Shown here: positions 15,001-20,381 of the stretch, one piece after another
How the letters are laid out: the number at the start of each line of letters is the position of its first letter
Numbering within the stretch: the first letter of the stretch is position 1
Assembly: GCA_944372585.1 (NCBI GenBank)
Contig: CALVZQ010000007.1
Span: 1 to 56,150, forward strand
Direction: 5' to 3'
Origin: an uncultured Clostridia bacterium
GTDB lineage: Bacteria > Bacillota > Clostridia > Christensenellales > UBA1242
DNA: 56,150 nt
Made by a program: the position numbers and the translations under genes
The notes under the pieces: model-generated
What the model saw: the letters and a program-made list of their open reading frames with translations, nothing else
Database searches by the model: none
Told to the model about the DNA's origin: nothing

Positions 15001-16512
15001 ACTTTTGGTGGTTTCGAAGTTAATGACAGGCTTCAAATTGACAATGTTGACGGAACAAAACTCACATATGTGATGGGAACACAAAACATAGTTGTCAAGG
15101 TGACCATCATTGCAAATGAAAACACTATTTACAATCTTGAATATTATAGACAAACATTGAACAATGACTCAGAAGAGCTCGTGTTTGAAAAAATCTTTGA
15201 GGTTGAACGAAGAGGAATAACGCATCAATACTTCTCTCCAGATACAATCAAGACAAACTTTGTTGACAACATCTCTGATTTGCCAGGATACGATGAAACG
15301 ATGTTTACTGGATTTGATTATTCATATTATTCAGTTACAATCGCAGGAGAAGATGCAACTGCATTTGCTTATATTTCTGGTGATGGTTCGACAGTGTTCA
15401 AATTCTACTTCATAAGAAAAATGATCAATGTATCAATTGACTATAATGAAAATCAAATTGAGTCAGTTTCAGGACAGGGATCATATGCTTATGGATCAGA
15501 AATAACAGTCACTGCAACAGCAAAGCCGGGATATAAATTTGAGCATTGGTTGATTGATGGACAAGAAATCGACGAACCAATCTATAGTTTCATTCTTGAC
15601 AAAGAAGTTGACATTGAGATCGTTGTTGTCTCAACAGTTGGAGAAGCAAACTACACCGTTGAACATTATTTTGAAGTTCTTGACAGTGAATATGAATTGA
15701 GGTATTCAGATGAGTTCACAGGTGTGACGGAAAGCGAAGTTGAAATTGAAGGTCTTCTCAAGGTTGAAAGTGGATACGAATTCTTCCGCACAGGAAATGG
15801 CGAAGAACCATACATAATCAATGGAGAAGGTTCAACTGTTGTTCAGATCTATTACAATCTCAAGACTGTTACATTCACGATTTCATATTCAAGCGGAATC
15901 AGTTCTGTCACAGTGGAAGGGTACAACAGTCCAAATGACTTGGAACTTGTTGAATTTGATCCGGTTGGTCTGGTTTACACATACAGATCAAAATACACAA
16001 AGAGATTAAGTCTGAGTGTTGATCCAGAACCTGGCTATGATTTGTATGGTTGGGTGTTGAATGACAACAGAACTCCTGAACCTAATTCAAATCAATTGCG
16101 CGGATATTTGTTTGATGTCAGAGACAATGATTTCTCTTTGAAAGCAGTCGCAATCACAAAACAAATCACAATCAGATTCAATCCAAACAACGGAACAAGC
16201 GAAGTTATTGAAATGCAAGCTTACTACAACTCAACGGTTAGACTGAGAGAAAACACTTTCAGAAACGGCAACATGAGATTTGTAGGTTGGGCAAACAGAG
16301 AAGGCGAATTGCTTTACTTTGATGGCGAAGAAATCACAATTGATTTTGAAAACGACTTGGATTTGTACGCTGTTTGGGAAGAACAAGAATCAAGCAATTG
16401 GTGGATTTACATTTTGATCGGATTGTTAATCTTGCTCATTTTGATAATAATCATCATTCTTATTATCAGAAAAAAGAAAAAAGAGAAAGAAAAGATCATG
16501 AGCAAACAATAA
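1..16512 (+). CDS. Giant InlB B-repeat / MucBP-like surface protein (5' partial)
   Basis: The frame is already open at base 1, so the N-terminus and signal peptide lie outside the window. About forty units carry the InlB B-repeat (Listeria-Bacteroides repeat, Flg_new) signature: a GY-aromatic-GW core such as GYTFAGW, followed by an LYAVW-type strand. These alternate with MucBP-like units that start like YTVNHYLEK and end in a V-YY-TR strand after ADGTTV. The C-terminus has one hydrophobic segment (NWWIYILIGLL onward) followed by Lys/Arg and MSKQ, so the protein is anchored by a membrane helix; no LPxTG motif is present. The family is known in adhesins and other surface proteins of Firmicutes; binding partners are unknown. 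The first 2.5 kb uses GAG, GTG and ACG codons more than the rest. Repeat type is secure, role is inferred. Confidence 0.9.
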   Translation, partial: EDGRYTFKVGNDTLTATWHADRYMVTINLNDVTVGNGTTAANTTVSNAEVANGKIELYAEYDGTYGTLYTAEGETVTFAEFTAETLTRAGYTFAGFYSTQILLGESTEGATPITSETEFATANNDTVIYAYWTANTNTRYTVNHYLEKVGIETPETTNADHWELAEDGTEEFTNGTTDANVTPAVKSYEGFTSPSTQTVTVKADGTTVVNYYYTRNQYAFDIKGLFNSYMEETLSDTTGQNTFNITIEGVGGVTAVNDRTLMVDYGAEITINNMTLYAGYTYAGYSIEGESTLAESGETTFAEITFEMYSEDVVVTLNFAGKEYEIVYELSEGQNGASNPLSYETSINEKALTIAGPTKEGYEFTGWSLSWTDTEHSTTLPTMSTGVMTVPVDTYGSITLTAQWEANEYTITLDQNSATTEGTKSVVATYDSPTLSVEIDNPERTGHTFLGWTTGLNTGDVVIGTDGTLQASVEGYTDESGNWILTSGTTLYASWRVHTYTIRFHANTGSGEMDDLAMTYGIAKDLPANTFEKAGFTFQGWARTEESTSVEYVDEENVIDLTTEDGAVIDLYAVWIANTNTGYKIEIYQEATTGDSYELEDTITRIDGTTDEALVITSTSTSVTINEVTYAFDGFTYNAGAFATNKTDNSTVVVADGSLVVKVYFDRIPYTLTIDKQEGVTSVKVNEVEFTTGEFLYGASIKIDVTVSEGYTWNGFAVSGTEPTGFDAEALSQTVTMGLGNATLTAQATIRRFTLTIDPASGVYEGSTEVVEITQDYNTTIEIPNPSKTGYVFDGWELSATDGSENAYGTFEDGRYTFKVGNDTLTATWHADRYMVTLDLNDVVSGNGSTYATSNVGTVNNGKVELYVTYDTDYSEMYVNAIETEGETAYNIDNITISRDGYTFNGFYTERNILGAETTVGDKVISTMGFATANNETVLYAYWTANENTAYKVYHRQVNVGVYDNFTEENSVLIDADDLTGTTDSIVTPATKTYVGFVTPDVQQLTIGADGQSSITYYYARQQYSLTLELQTGVSTASASGIGLVEQDIDEDEDSAKAYLVQYGANITLAATSSTGYSMTGFTGYAVDNLEITEENTQATATLSMPSAMVQLVATATANRYVVKLNVNAGADEVVSANVDAPVVDGIITLYGEYNGTYGTLYTADGTAVTLGSLGLQRDGHAFEGWFTTPIEDDASTADATEILATTKFDLTTESEIFAYWSVDSYTLTVKYVYSEDSIEGIAGTQAFEDQSITVKFGAEAYIDSPVLYGYTADQTRVGFANMPASNETITVVYTANPYTISYVEDGGTISGEAGTDYTTNYTKEVGINLPSIIKVGYTFAGWQVTTDFGGDLTLGNWELDDVYTESSISAGMYGNVTLTATWTVDTDTEYKINIFRQTTAGGDNYEKTVVTRNDGITDSSVEVAKSGTGVTINDVTYAPDGFTYEEGKTTSNNTIEGEFVVKADGTLEIDVYFSRNPYNLTINKQDGIESVKVNGVEFTTGEFLFEASISIEVEVAEGYTWNEFAVSGTTPTNFDPSKTTQTVLMGIGDTVLTAQATIRSFTLTIDPASGLYNGSADEFEVTQNYGSTYAVLTPVKEGYKFIGWNKNEGFKGNLVETEDGFLYTFGEGNDTLTATWQARRYAVNINLNDVNFNNGSTSATFEVTTNEDVSLNSLINDGILTLYATYDSDYATLYTSENGTDYVQFADLLSVTREGYNFVKFSSNAQGTDEILSSELCDTTTATTIYAIWSAKPYTLTVEKNLEQLDITVIGATIVEGTTNQYTVMFDTTVRLTASVYAGYHFNNWTIDEEVKEISATYDYRHTTDSNVAIRANVVANTYIISYDPNGGEGLIASENVNYGESVILSNGDGFSKEGYTLTGWTYDGTNYALGASVNSLTDVDNGEVVMMAVWTPNDYVVTFETNLGSAVDNLPATYDQAVEIVGTTNRAGYNFVGWSTTNGTSADFERVADIGEHENLTAYLIGEGKEGGIYLFEGKYYVFNLTSEDNDEVVVYAIWTVGAAQYKVEYYLENVDNDQYTLDATRSKFIDSVTGTEVEIEQLTIEGFVINLNHENTLLSGVVTGDSSLVLRLYYTREIYTVDFVTPRLGVKSVTGDGEYKFGANVSVSVEVSDGYELGQITYGQDGVLTSEDLPYEFEISSNMTFVVTVTALPFEYNIRYNFEKLDGTGYETDPEVADAILSAKVDTEIKYDMISEKLVEFDGFTYESMETGITVKPEDNATVVNVYYSRNNYTLTLQTTKGVLSLAAETDAFYVVEITEDVPENEKQYSVRYGAEVNLIYDIRDGFEFDSWSSDYVTGSEESGFVIAEMPFEDLTIYINTTTLQVEFTVHYHLEKMSSSGGSDLENDYVYYSQYDETKQGYTDEEIESVDNLNLREIPGFTYSTFASGVIINGDKSTVLDVYYLRNSIDVDVSMTEGIAKVVATVSEEEGAYAFTKEFTSAGTFSVKYGAKVVLTYELVKVNDETGYSFAGWTGGVQEEAGTYYIIAGTTDFNISATATNNPYTITFYGNGGQYIKVLVEGTDDTEATTEIVTQITQDVVYNRSVVLTKNVFTRTGYIFQGWSTDPEGEVEYTDEQEFVYSIIGDLELYAVWTPIKYNVEYNANGGDGVMTGHTDIAYGQEFDLNENQFTLTGHTFNGWSYEADDTTTKTISKDATTAQDLTATNGKTVTLYAVWLENKYTLTYNSNYSSVTSEATDETSDPETYGYTADILIKDASATSLEFAVTGYKFVGWSRSADGSGTLLRAGETVNGLTADVDGEVVLYAVWTPITYSISFANNGGSGEMATMEGINYDVEVKLTKNTFTKIGYDFAGWTYQDDTGASHDLADEETVKNLTATDGEVVILTAKWTATEYSITYLPNAGTFDSSLQLEEDGTYETTFTIEDDVVLIAGDMLTKVGHTLIGYSFSEISGNWAEKVDGDIALSALTNNTISKGVYGDVKLQAKWSVNSYTLTINYQYADGDEAHETYTEQVPYGLDFNVASPEIEGYTASPSAIVGTMDSVDGKTYLVVYNANVYDLTFNLNDAEGSSRASIEYTTVKVVYDSTYADAYVEVEGSDNLPVGLPIPERQGYQFAGWYLTADLNDADLITEEMTVKITENTTLFAKWTANTNTKFTVEYKFESLDGQTYELRTDLQETITDQGTTDTPITEEMVVALTGGAYPTIAGFKFEAVELATITADGNAVVTVKYERDYFTLTLSVEDGVGEFVATTEEQSTEEGFYIKDNSDGTYSVRYEATVVLNHTISDNGYDFAGYVSDEIATITDSKFEMIAGNVEITATTDPKPYTITFHGNDGMTADGLDYYTQSGAEVVYKAEVTLTANLFLNDGYTFRGWALSEEDADNRIYDYAEEATFVMTTYSANVDLYAVWRPIGYDLTLEGDAGVDISKAVVTVNGEKIVLEDKMLIDYDSTVRVYYTYTDENGTSTVVKGGYDFVGFKIGDDVVGTGEYYEFIFHGNTTVVLTSTPRDDTRFKVVYQTKDLVGTGYTDVDERIVENGTTDKAVTYGYLNGLGVINSYEGFVYTAFEDQDGSGTVTIKYGNDTEEGYATTIYIKYDRLPYKLTLVSSEGVRTFVPVETIEDSITAIEGDYQVYFETPFNVSLEMFNGYSFDSFTVEAEYTQGSVSLGEGTKWTLTAGEDGYYYGDTKVLGLVYDEESGMYVVDKMPAYNITITTSSSANTYQIIYHRNLDGDDEEKTSEDVVYNTAYTIKHANTLTWSKPGYSFMGWANSEENAAAQVLQYEFDDLNDLQFSAFNFYDNVELWAVWSADDNYYTIEYYFETLDGQFEIDSSLTKTYTGKTDEFVEYEAIEKTGYEFDADNEDNVLSGNILPDDALVLKVYYTRIWYTLTVNFDAGISAITAESDYIREENLATSVFTAEVKHGATVTLDYTLNEGYDFAGYEEESSTETDVASGEFVMPISDISINVLTTPKTYTLTFKGNGGTFVDETDMQEKDSYTQEFAYLTSSNLTPVKFELEGYTFKNWTITVDAETVLTLSDGELFAYNYAKDLEAVANWDANPDTKYTVNYYAQKIDGTYEMVGSAELQGYTNSEITDAMVQEGFAQIEITREGYVYNRIRETEPVIAGDGSTVVNVEYNLASFNVVFDMTDEDGEVFVGIDNVEFIYNSTDGEDKTANVSNGSSISVQYTANFKIKVTTVAGYTFKQITITADGLHRVFTSEDADEQGYISYTMPEYALNIKVEIENETYVITYHKNLNGDNTTTTQNVTYLEENVRLSEMFVQTGYTLLGWATSPESEEVIYELNDTIAVYDRTEGLDLYGVWEANKYTIKYNNNGGQGAIQDKEVSYDELVELDDHSTFTKTGFSFVGWSTSVEENTMSEVTNVDEIQSAGIFYVTSEDKYYAFNLAGDTVANSEIVIYAYWQPLKYNVKLAYEVGSDTTYDVGLLEYGKEYTLPAFNTLGWNNAGYEFSGWYYFDDEGERQEILCSVSETPTISNLTLVENKEVVIYTIWGKGMTSFRIRILLETLNGNYGASEGNYIDITNNVIETDSVVTSRIAYDDYIVGTQYENIQGFAFDSDQSDSQVISGAGTTTVLVYFERQSYKLTINKGENIESVSITTETNSHSIDTTTDDFVTYNVKYEDKVTMSLQEAEGYGNGYFEIDIPKSVAGATLEADGISLYMKGQQEGTQLAGDITVNTTAVANKDTRYTIQVYKQNLELEYDVTPSYTTYSTGETGAEIDEDAVRALVEGNETYDFSGFDYLMTTFENGNTILGDGSTVVKLYYTRNYYYVDLSIENNNAITTESTGGRFLFDEEVTFKFTLNKGYTLNKDTGFTIVDAEGEVVEGVRYTVMEEDNDIGTKDFTLVLRVPSQEISLSIKPETREDTAYTVVYLFQTTALGANYEEDSNYPSVPMIGETEHILTREDINYGSVEVAGFEIDHSSVDGNNVAIAGDGSTIVYIYYNRQEFDMTVTFVDEMNGMIAGSFKVLVNGVDATIIEGNTYSIAYGQTFEISFDIASGFTFGGFEVNDRLQIDNVDGTKLTYVMGTQNIVVKVTIIANENTIYNLEYYRQTLNNDSEELVFEKIFEVERRGITHQYFSPDTIKTNFVDNISDLPGYDETMFTGFDYSYYSVTIAGEDATAFAYISGDGSTVFKFYFIRKMINVSIDYNENQIESVSGQGSYAYGSEITVTATAKPGYKFEHWLIDGQEIDEPIYSFILDKEVDIEIVVVSTVGEANYTVEHYFEVLDSEYELRYSDEFTGVTESEVEIEGLLKVESGYEFFRTGNGEEPYIINGEGSTVVQIYYNLKTVTFTISYSSGISSVTVEGYNSPNDLELVEFDPVGLVYTYRSKYTKRLSLSVDPEPGYDLYGWVLNDNRTPEPNSNQLRGYLFDVRDNDFSLKAVAITKQITIRFNPNNGTSEVIEMQAYYNSTVRLRENTFRNGNMRFVGWANREGELLYFDGEEITIDFENDLDLYAVWEEQESSNWWIYILIGLLILLILIIIIILIIRKKKKEKEKIMSKQ
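2434..2510 (+). repeat. Exact 77-bp direct repeat, copy 2
   Basis: Identical to 1-77. Identity stops at 2510, where the downstream sequence switches to a different codon style. At protein level the block start (LNDV...) recurs at residues about 16, 827 and 1635 counted from the ATG at base 25, giving supra-repeats of about 811 and 808 residues. Confidence 0.9.
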
Positions 16513-16515
16513 AAG

Positions 16516-16545
16516 AAGAGAGTTTAAGCAACTCTCTTTTTTTTA
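16516..16545 (+). terminator. Rho-independent terminator of the giant surface gene
   Basis: A nine-base-pair stem, AAGAGAGTT with AACTCTCTT, has a five-base loop and is followed by a T tract, four bases after the stop codon. Confidence 0.85.
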
Positions 16546-16667
16546 CCTATAAAATTCTCATAAGTTGAATTTTTTGCGAATTTTTATTTTGAATTTTAGG
16601 CAAAATATTATAAACTAGTATTGAAAATTCGGAAAGTATTTTCATAACTACATAAAAGGGAGGATTT

Positions 16668-17819
16668 ATGAATAGTAAAATCAAAGTTGTTCAATATGGT
16701 TGCGGAAAGATGAGTGTCTACACAATGCGCTATGTCTTCGAGAAAGGCGCAAAGATTGTTGGTGCCTTTGACATTGACGAAAACGTCATTGGGAAAGACA
16801 TTGGAGAAATCATAGGAGACAATAAAACTTACAAAGTTAAGGTTCAAAATGCAAAAGATTTTGAAAAATATTTGCAAAGTCATGAAGTTGACATTGTCAT
16901 TGTCACAACAATGAGTTTGCTTGCTGATGTTGGAGAAGCGCTTTTGACCTGTGCGAGATGTGGGGTCAATGCCATCACAACTTGCGAAGAAGCATTTTTC
17001 CCTCAAAACAGCAATCCAAAGCTGTTTAAACAAATTGACGACCTTGCGATTGAAAATGAATGCACAATTTGCGGAAGTGGATATCAAGATGTGTTCTGGG
17101 GAAATCTCATAAGTGTGCTTGCAGGAGCAACCCACAAAATCACCAAAATCAGAGGCAGAAGCAGTTATAATGTTGAAGACTATGGCATCGCACTTGCCCG
17201 TGCCCATGGTGCTGGACTTTCTGTTGAAGAATTTGAAAGAGATGTTGCTTCTGTTGATGAAATCAGTGACAAAGAAAGAAACAAAATCATCAAATCTGGG
17301 AAATATTCTCCAAGTTATATGTGGAATGTCAACGGTTGGCTTTGCAGCAAACTTGGTTTGACCGTGAAGAGACAATCTCAAAAATGTGTTCCTCAAATTG
17401 CCAAGAAAGCAATCAAGAGCTCAACACTTGGAATGACAATTCCAAAAGGTGCTTGCACGGGAATGAGTGCCGTTGTCACGACAGAGACAAAAGAAGGCAT
17501 TGTGTTTGAAACTGAATGCATTGGAAAGGTTTATGACAGCACTGATTTTGATTGCAATGATTGGACCATTGAAGGAGAACCAAACACAAGAGTTGTGATT
17601 GAAAGACCTTCAACTGTGGAGCTTACTTGTGCAACAGTTGTAAACAGAATTCCAGAAGTGTTGGCCGCACCAGCAGGATATTTCACAACCGAATATATGC
17701 CAGAAAATTTCTATAAGACCGAAAGCCTTGAGAAATACCTTATGACATACGATGATTGTGAATGTGGCGATGACCATGACTGCCACGAGGGTCATGACCA
17801 CTGCGGTTGCAACAAATAA
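16668..17819 (+). CDS. DapB-fold amino-acid dehydrogenase (2,4-diaminopentanoate dehydrogenase-like) with His/Cys tail
   Basis: The N-terminus (KVVQYGCGKMS) is a Rossmann-type dinucleotide-binding loop. The overall plan, with an N-terminal NAD(P) domain and a C-terminal domain from about residue 130, resembles dihydrodipicolinate reductase relatives such as 2,4-diaminopentanoate dehydrogenase, which acts in ornithine fermentation. No ornithine aminomutase genes are nearby, so the substrate is uncertain. The last 20 or so residues are an added metal-binding-like tail with five Cys and four His (CECGDDHDCHEGHDHCGC). At 383 residues it is longer than typical family members by roughly this tail. 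The start is fixed by GGGAGG six bases upstream. It is flanked by terminators on both sides, so it is probably monocistronic. Family assignment fair, substrate unknown. Confidence 0.75.
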   Translation: MNSKIKVVQYGCGKMSVYTMRYVFEKGAKIVGAFDIDENVIGKDIGEIIGDNKTYKVKVQNAKDFEKYLQSHEVDIVIVTTMSLLADVGEALLTCARCGVNAITTCEEAFFPQNSNPKLFKQIDDLAIENECTICGSGYQDVFWGNLISVLAGATHKITKIRGRSSYNVEDYGIALARAHGAGLSVEEFERDVASVDEISDKERNKIIKSGKYSPSYMWNVNGWLCSKLGLTVKRQSQKCVPQIAKKAIKSSTLGMTIPKGACTGMSAVVTTETKEGIVFETECIGKVYDSTDFDCNDWTIEGEPNTRVVIERPSTVELTCATVVNRIPEVLAAPAGYFTTEYMPENFYKTESLEKYLMTYDDCECGDDHDCHEGHDHCGCNK

Positions 17820-17825
17820 AAAGAA

Positions 17826-17856
17826 AAAAATTGTTCGATTGTCGAACAATTTTTCT
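17826..17856 (+). terminator. Terminator between dehydrogenase-like gene and tmk
   Basis: A perfect stem (AAAAATTGTTCGA with TCGAACAATTTTT) has a TTG loop and a T-rich tail. It could also act as an attenuator before tmk. Confidence 0.8.
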
Positions 17857-17874
17857 GAATAAAGGAGATTGCTT

Positions 17875-18540
17875 ATGAAAAAGGGATTTTTGGTTACATT
17901 TGAAGGTGGAGATGGTTGTGGAAAAAGCACACAACTGGAATTATTTAAGAAATATTTATCCGAGTGTAATGTTGACTTCATTTGTTCAAGAGAGCCTGGC
18001 GGAACACCTCTTGGGGAGGACATTAGAAAAATTTTGCTTAATTCCACACACGATATTTCAAGTGTGGCAGAATTTTTGCTCTTTAGTGCAAGCAGGGCGA
18101 CTATTGTGGAAAAAATTGTTAAACCTGCTTTGAGAGAGGGCAAGGTTATGATTTTGGATAGGTTTTACGATTCTTCTTACACTTATCAAGGTTATGCTGG
18201 AGATTTGCCGATCAAAGACATTGAAAACATCACAGAGTTTGCCATTCAAGGCACAAAACCAGATTTAACTTTTCTGCTTGATTTGAGTTATGATGAAGCT
18301 ATGAAAAGAAAGTCAAAAGACGAAAAACTTGCAGAACTTGATAGAATGGAGAAGAAGGGAAAGGTATACCATGACAAGGTTAGAGAAGGATATTTGAAGA
18401 TTGCAAATGAAAATCCGGAAAGAATTGTCGTTGTTGATGCCTCAAAAAGCAAAGAAGAAATTGCAAATTTTATTAGGGATACATTTAATGAAAGATATCA
18501 AAGGCAAAAGACACAAAAAGACAGTCGAACTTTAAGTTGA
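17875..18540 (+). CDS. tmk: Thymidylate kinase
   Basis: It phosphorylates dTMP to dTDP in the cytoplasm for DNA synthesis. Visible signatures are the P-loop GGDGCGKST (residues about 10-18), the REPGGTPLGE motif after strand two, and the DRFYDSSYTYQG substrate motif. Length is 221 residues, normal for bacterial Tmk. The start is the ATG at 17875, seven bases after AAGGAG; a TTG six bases earlier is in frame but lies too close to that ribosome binding site. In many Firmicutes tmk sits with holB and other replication genes; here it stands alone between two hairpins. The C-terminus ends in a short basic tail. Identification is secure. Confidence 0.95.
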   Translation: MKKGFLVTFEGGDGCGKSTQLELFKKYLSECNVDFICSREPGGTPLGEDIRKILLNSTHDISSVAEFLLFSASRATIVEKIVKPALREGKVMILDRFYDSSYTYQGYAGDLPIKDIENITEFAIQGTKPDLTFLLDLSYDEAMKRKSKDEKLAELDRMEKKGKVYHDKVREGYLKIANENPERIVVVDASKSKEEIANFIRDTFNERYQRQKTQKDSRTLS

Positions 18541-18568
18541 TTTTAGAGAAATAGATTTTAGAAAAATA

Positions 18569-18601
18569 AAAAAAGGCCAAATTTTTGGTCTTTTTTGTTT
18601 T
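18569..18601. terminator. Bidirectional terminator between tmk and yhhN-like gene
   Basis: A stem AAAAAGGCCAAA / TTTGGTCTTTTT with one G-T pair has T tracts on both strands. It separates two converging genes. Confidence 0.75.
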
Positions 18602-18612
18602 TTTTGTGGGTT

Positions 18613-19311
18613 TTAAACCAAATACAAAATTGAGAATGCTAGGAAAACTTGTGCAAGATAATAGAGAATGTGATTTACATAAATCCAAACATTTTCTGTT
18701 CTTCCGCCGAAATATTGCATTGAAAGAACCAAATCTGAAAGGAAGAACAAAATCATTCCAGTTGCAAAAATCCAATACATAGGCACAAAGATTGCAATTG
18801 AAATTGTAAAAGCAACCATGAATGTCAAAATGAAACTATAGAAAGCAACAATATATGTCATTTTTCCAAAATCCATTTTGAGTTTCTTTGATGAAAGCAT
18901 GATCACAAGGGTCAACACAATTGCCACTCCGACCGATGCAAGAATGTTCCATGGAAGATGAGATGGGATTGTTGCGCTGTTGTAGAGCACTGCTGAAAGG
19001 AAATAGAAGAAGTGTCCAACTGCAAAAGAGCAAGTTCCAAAAACAAAATATTGATTTGATTGTTCAGGATACATGATTTTTAAGTCGAGAATGATGTCAC
19101 CAATAAGTCCCAAAACCAATCCAACAATAATCAACAAATTGATGTTGCTTGAGCCGACTGCATCAATGGCAAAGATGCCACAAAGTATGAAGCAGACAGA
19201 AGATGTTGTTTTTAATATGAGAGAGTAAACAGTTGCTTTTTCTGCTCTGAACCAACAAAACAGAACACAAAAAATTATGCTGAAAACTCCAAAAACTATG
19301 CTACCAATCAT
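18613..19311 (-). CDS. YhhN family membrane protein (lysoplasmalogenase-like)
   Basis: This 232-residue polytopic protein has about eight hydrophobic segments. It shows YhhN/TMEM86 family landmarks: the GDIILDL motif near the middle of the first half, an FGTCSFAVGHFFYF stretch, and SDLVLSM near the C-terminus. Characterised relatives hydrolyse the vinyl-ether bond of lysoplasmalogens, releasing an aldehyde and a glycerophospho-head group; this has not been shown for most bacterial members. AGGAGG lies eight bases before the ATG, inside the end of the upstream hydrolase gene, so the two are co-transcribed. Position in a glycerol kinase operon fits a lipid-salvage role, which is inference. Confidence 0.8.
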   Translation of the reverse strand: MIGSIVFGVFSIIFCVLFCWFRAEKATVYSLILKTTSSVCFILCGIFAIDAVGSSNINLLIIVGLVLGLIGDIILDLKIMYPEQSNQYFVFGTCSFAVGHFFYFLSAVLYNSATIPSHLPWNILASVGVAIVLTLVIMLSSKKLKMDFGKMTYIVAFYSFILTFMVAFTISIAIFVPMYWIFATGMILFFLSDLVLSMQYFGGRTENVWIYVNHILYYLAQVFLAFSILYLV

Positions 19312-19323
19312 TTTATTAACCTC

Positions 19324-20373
19324 CTATTCATTGTAGAAATCTACAATATCTTTATAGATTTCTGCTTTGTTTGTTTCATTAATAAGTTCGTGTCTTGCAC
19401 CTTTGTATAACTTAATTTTTGCATTTATATTGTTTTTAAGATAAGTCTTATAAAGTTTTGACACTTGTTTTCCTTTGTTTCCAACCGGGTCATGATCGCC
19501 AGCAATCAAGAAAATCTTTTTGCTTCCAATTTTTTGAATCCCCTTGTTTGCCTTGTGCATGTTGTTAATCATGCTCTTATAGAAACTGAATGGGAAGGAA
19601 CCACCACAATATTCATCTTTGACATATTCATCAAAAACACTTTCATCTCTTGTCAACCAATTTCCTCTTTCAAAGCCCTTTCCATAAGATTTGATGCACA
19701 TTTTTTCAATCATTCCGCCTTTGGAATTTGGTTTTTTGAAAGGTGTCAACATGTTCACAACCATATTGCCAAGTTTCATAATTCCACTACTTCCATTTGC
19801 AGTTCCACACAAAACACATTTTTCCACAAGTGGAGTGAGTTGAATCAAAACCTGCGACAACATTGAGCCATAAGAATGTCCAAAAACATAAATTGGCAGG
19901 TTGTAGGTTTGATTTGCGTAATCAATGATGTTGAGTTGATCTTTCAGTGTTTCGGTGAAGATGTCTTTTTCGCCAAAGCCGAGATATTCTTTGCTTATTG
20001 CTGTGTGGCCATGTCCTCTAAGGTCACTTGCAATCACAATGAAATTGTTTATGTTGAGATATTGTGCAAAATTTTTATATCTCATACAGTGTTCTTGCAT
20101 GCCATGAATGATGATGACAACGGCTTTTGGATTTTCAACATTGTCATAGACATAAGTGTTGAGTTCCAAATCATTAAACCCAAGTATTTTCAAATTTTTA
20201 GGTTCTTGATTTTCTGCAATCTTTTTTTCAGATTTCGCTTTTGTCGTTTTTGGTTTGACTTCTGCATTCTTTTTCGCAGTCGTCACTTTTTTCTTTGTTG
20301 GTTCTGTTGCGGGTTTTGCACTTTTCTTTGTTGTGGTCTTAGACTTTTCTGTGCTTTTGTTTTCCTTTTCCAT
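19324..20373 (-). CDS. Alpha/beta hydrolase, monoacylglycerol-lipase-like, with Lys-rich N-terminus
   Basis: After about 57 Lys/Thr/Glu-rich, probably disordered residues comes a serine hydrolase domain: oxyanion-side HGMQEH (residues 90-95), DLRGHG, the nucleophile elbow GHSYGS with Ser167, the acid in GDHDP and the catalytic His in ARHEL. This layout matches the serine-aminopeptidase S33/monoacylglycerol lipase group (Hydrolase_4). No signal peptide is seen, so it acts in the cytoplasm. The start is the ATG at 20373, directly after AGGAGG; an in-frame ATG 36 bases earlier has no such site. It lies between glpK (9 bp) and the yhhN-like gene (12 bp) in one operon, suggesting release of glycerol from acylglycerols. 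The exact ester substrate is not known. Confidence 0.8.
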   Translation of the reverse strand: MEKENKSTEKSKTTTKKSAKPATEPTKKKVTTAKKNAEVKPKTTKAKSEKKIAENQEPKNLKILGFNDLELNTYVYDNVENPKAVVIIIHGMQEHCMRYKNFAQYLNINNFIVIASDLRGHGHTAISKEYLGFGEKDIFTETLKDQLNIIDYANQTYNLPIYVFGHSYGSMLSQVLIQLTPLVEKCVLCGTANGSSGIMKLGNMVVNMLTPFKKPNSKGGMIEKMCIKSYGKGFERGNWLTRDESVFDEYVKDEYCGGSFPFSFYKSMINNMHKANKGIQKIGSKKIFLIAGDHDPVGNKGKQVSKLYKTYLKNNINAKIKLYKGARHELINETNKAEIYKDIVDFYNE

Positions 20374-20381
20374 TTTTCCTC

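Noticed and set aside
1..16512. CRISPR-like periodic repeats at DNA level
   Set aside because: The periodicity comes from protein repeats of 60 to 100 residues and the DNA between units is diverged.
17826..17856. Spo0A box (TGTCGAA) within the hairpin before tmk
   Set aside because: The match is part of a perfect terminator stem, so the sequence is explained by the hairpin.
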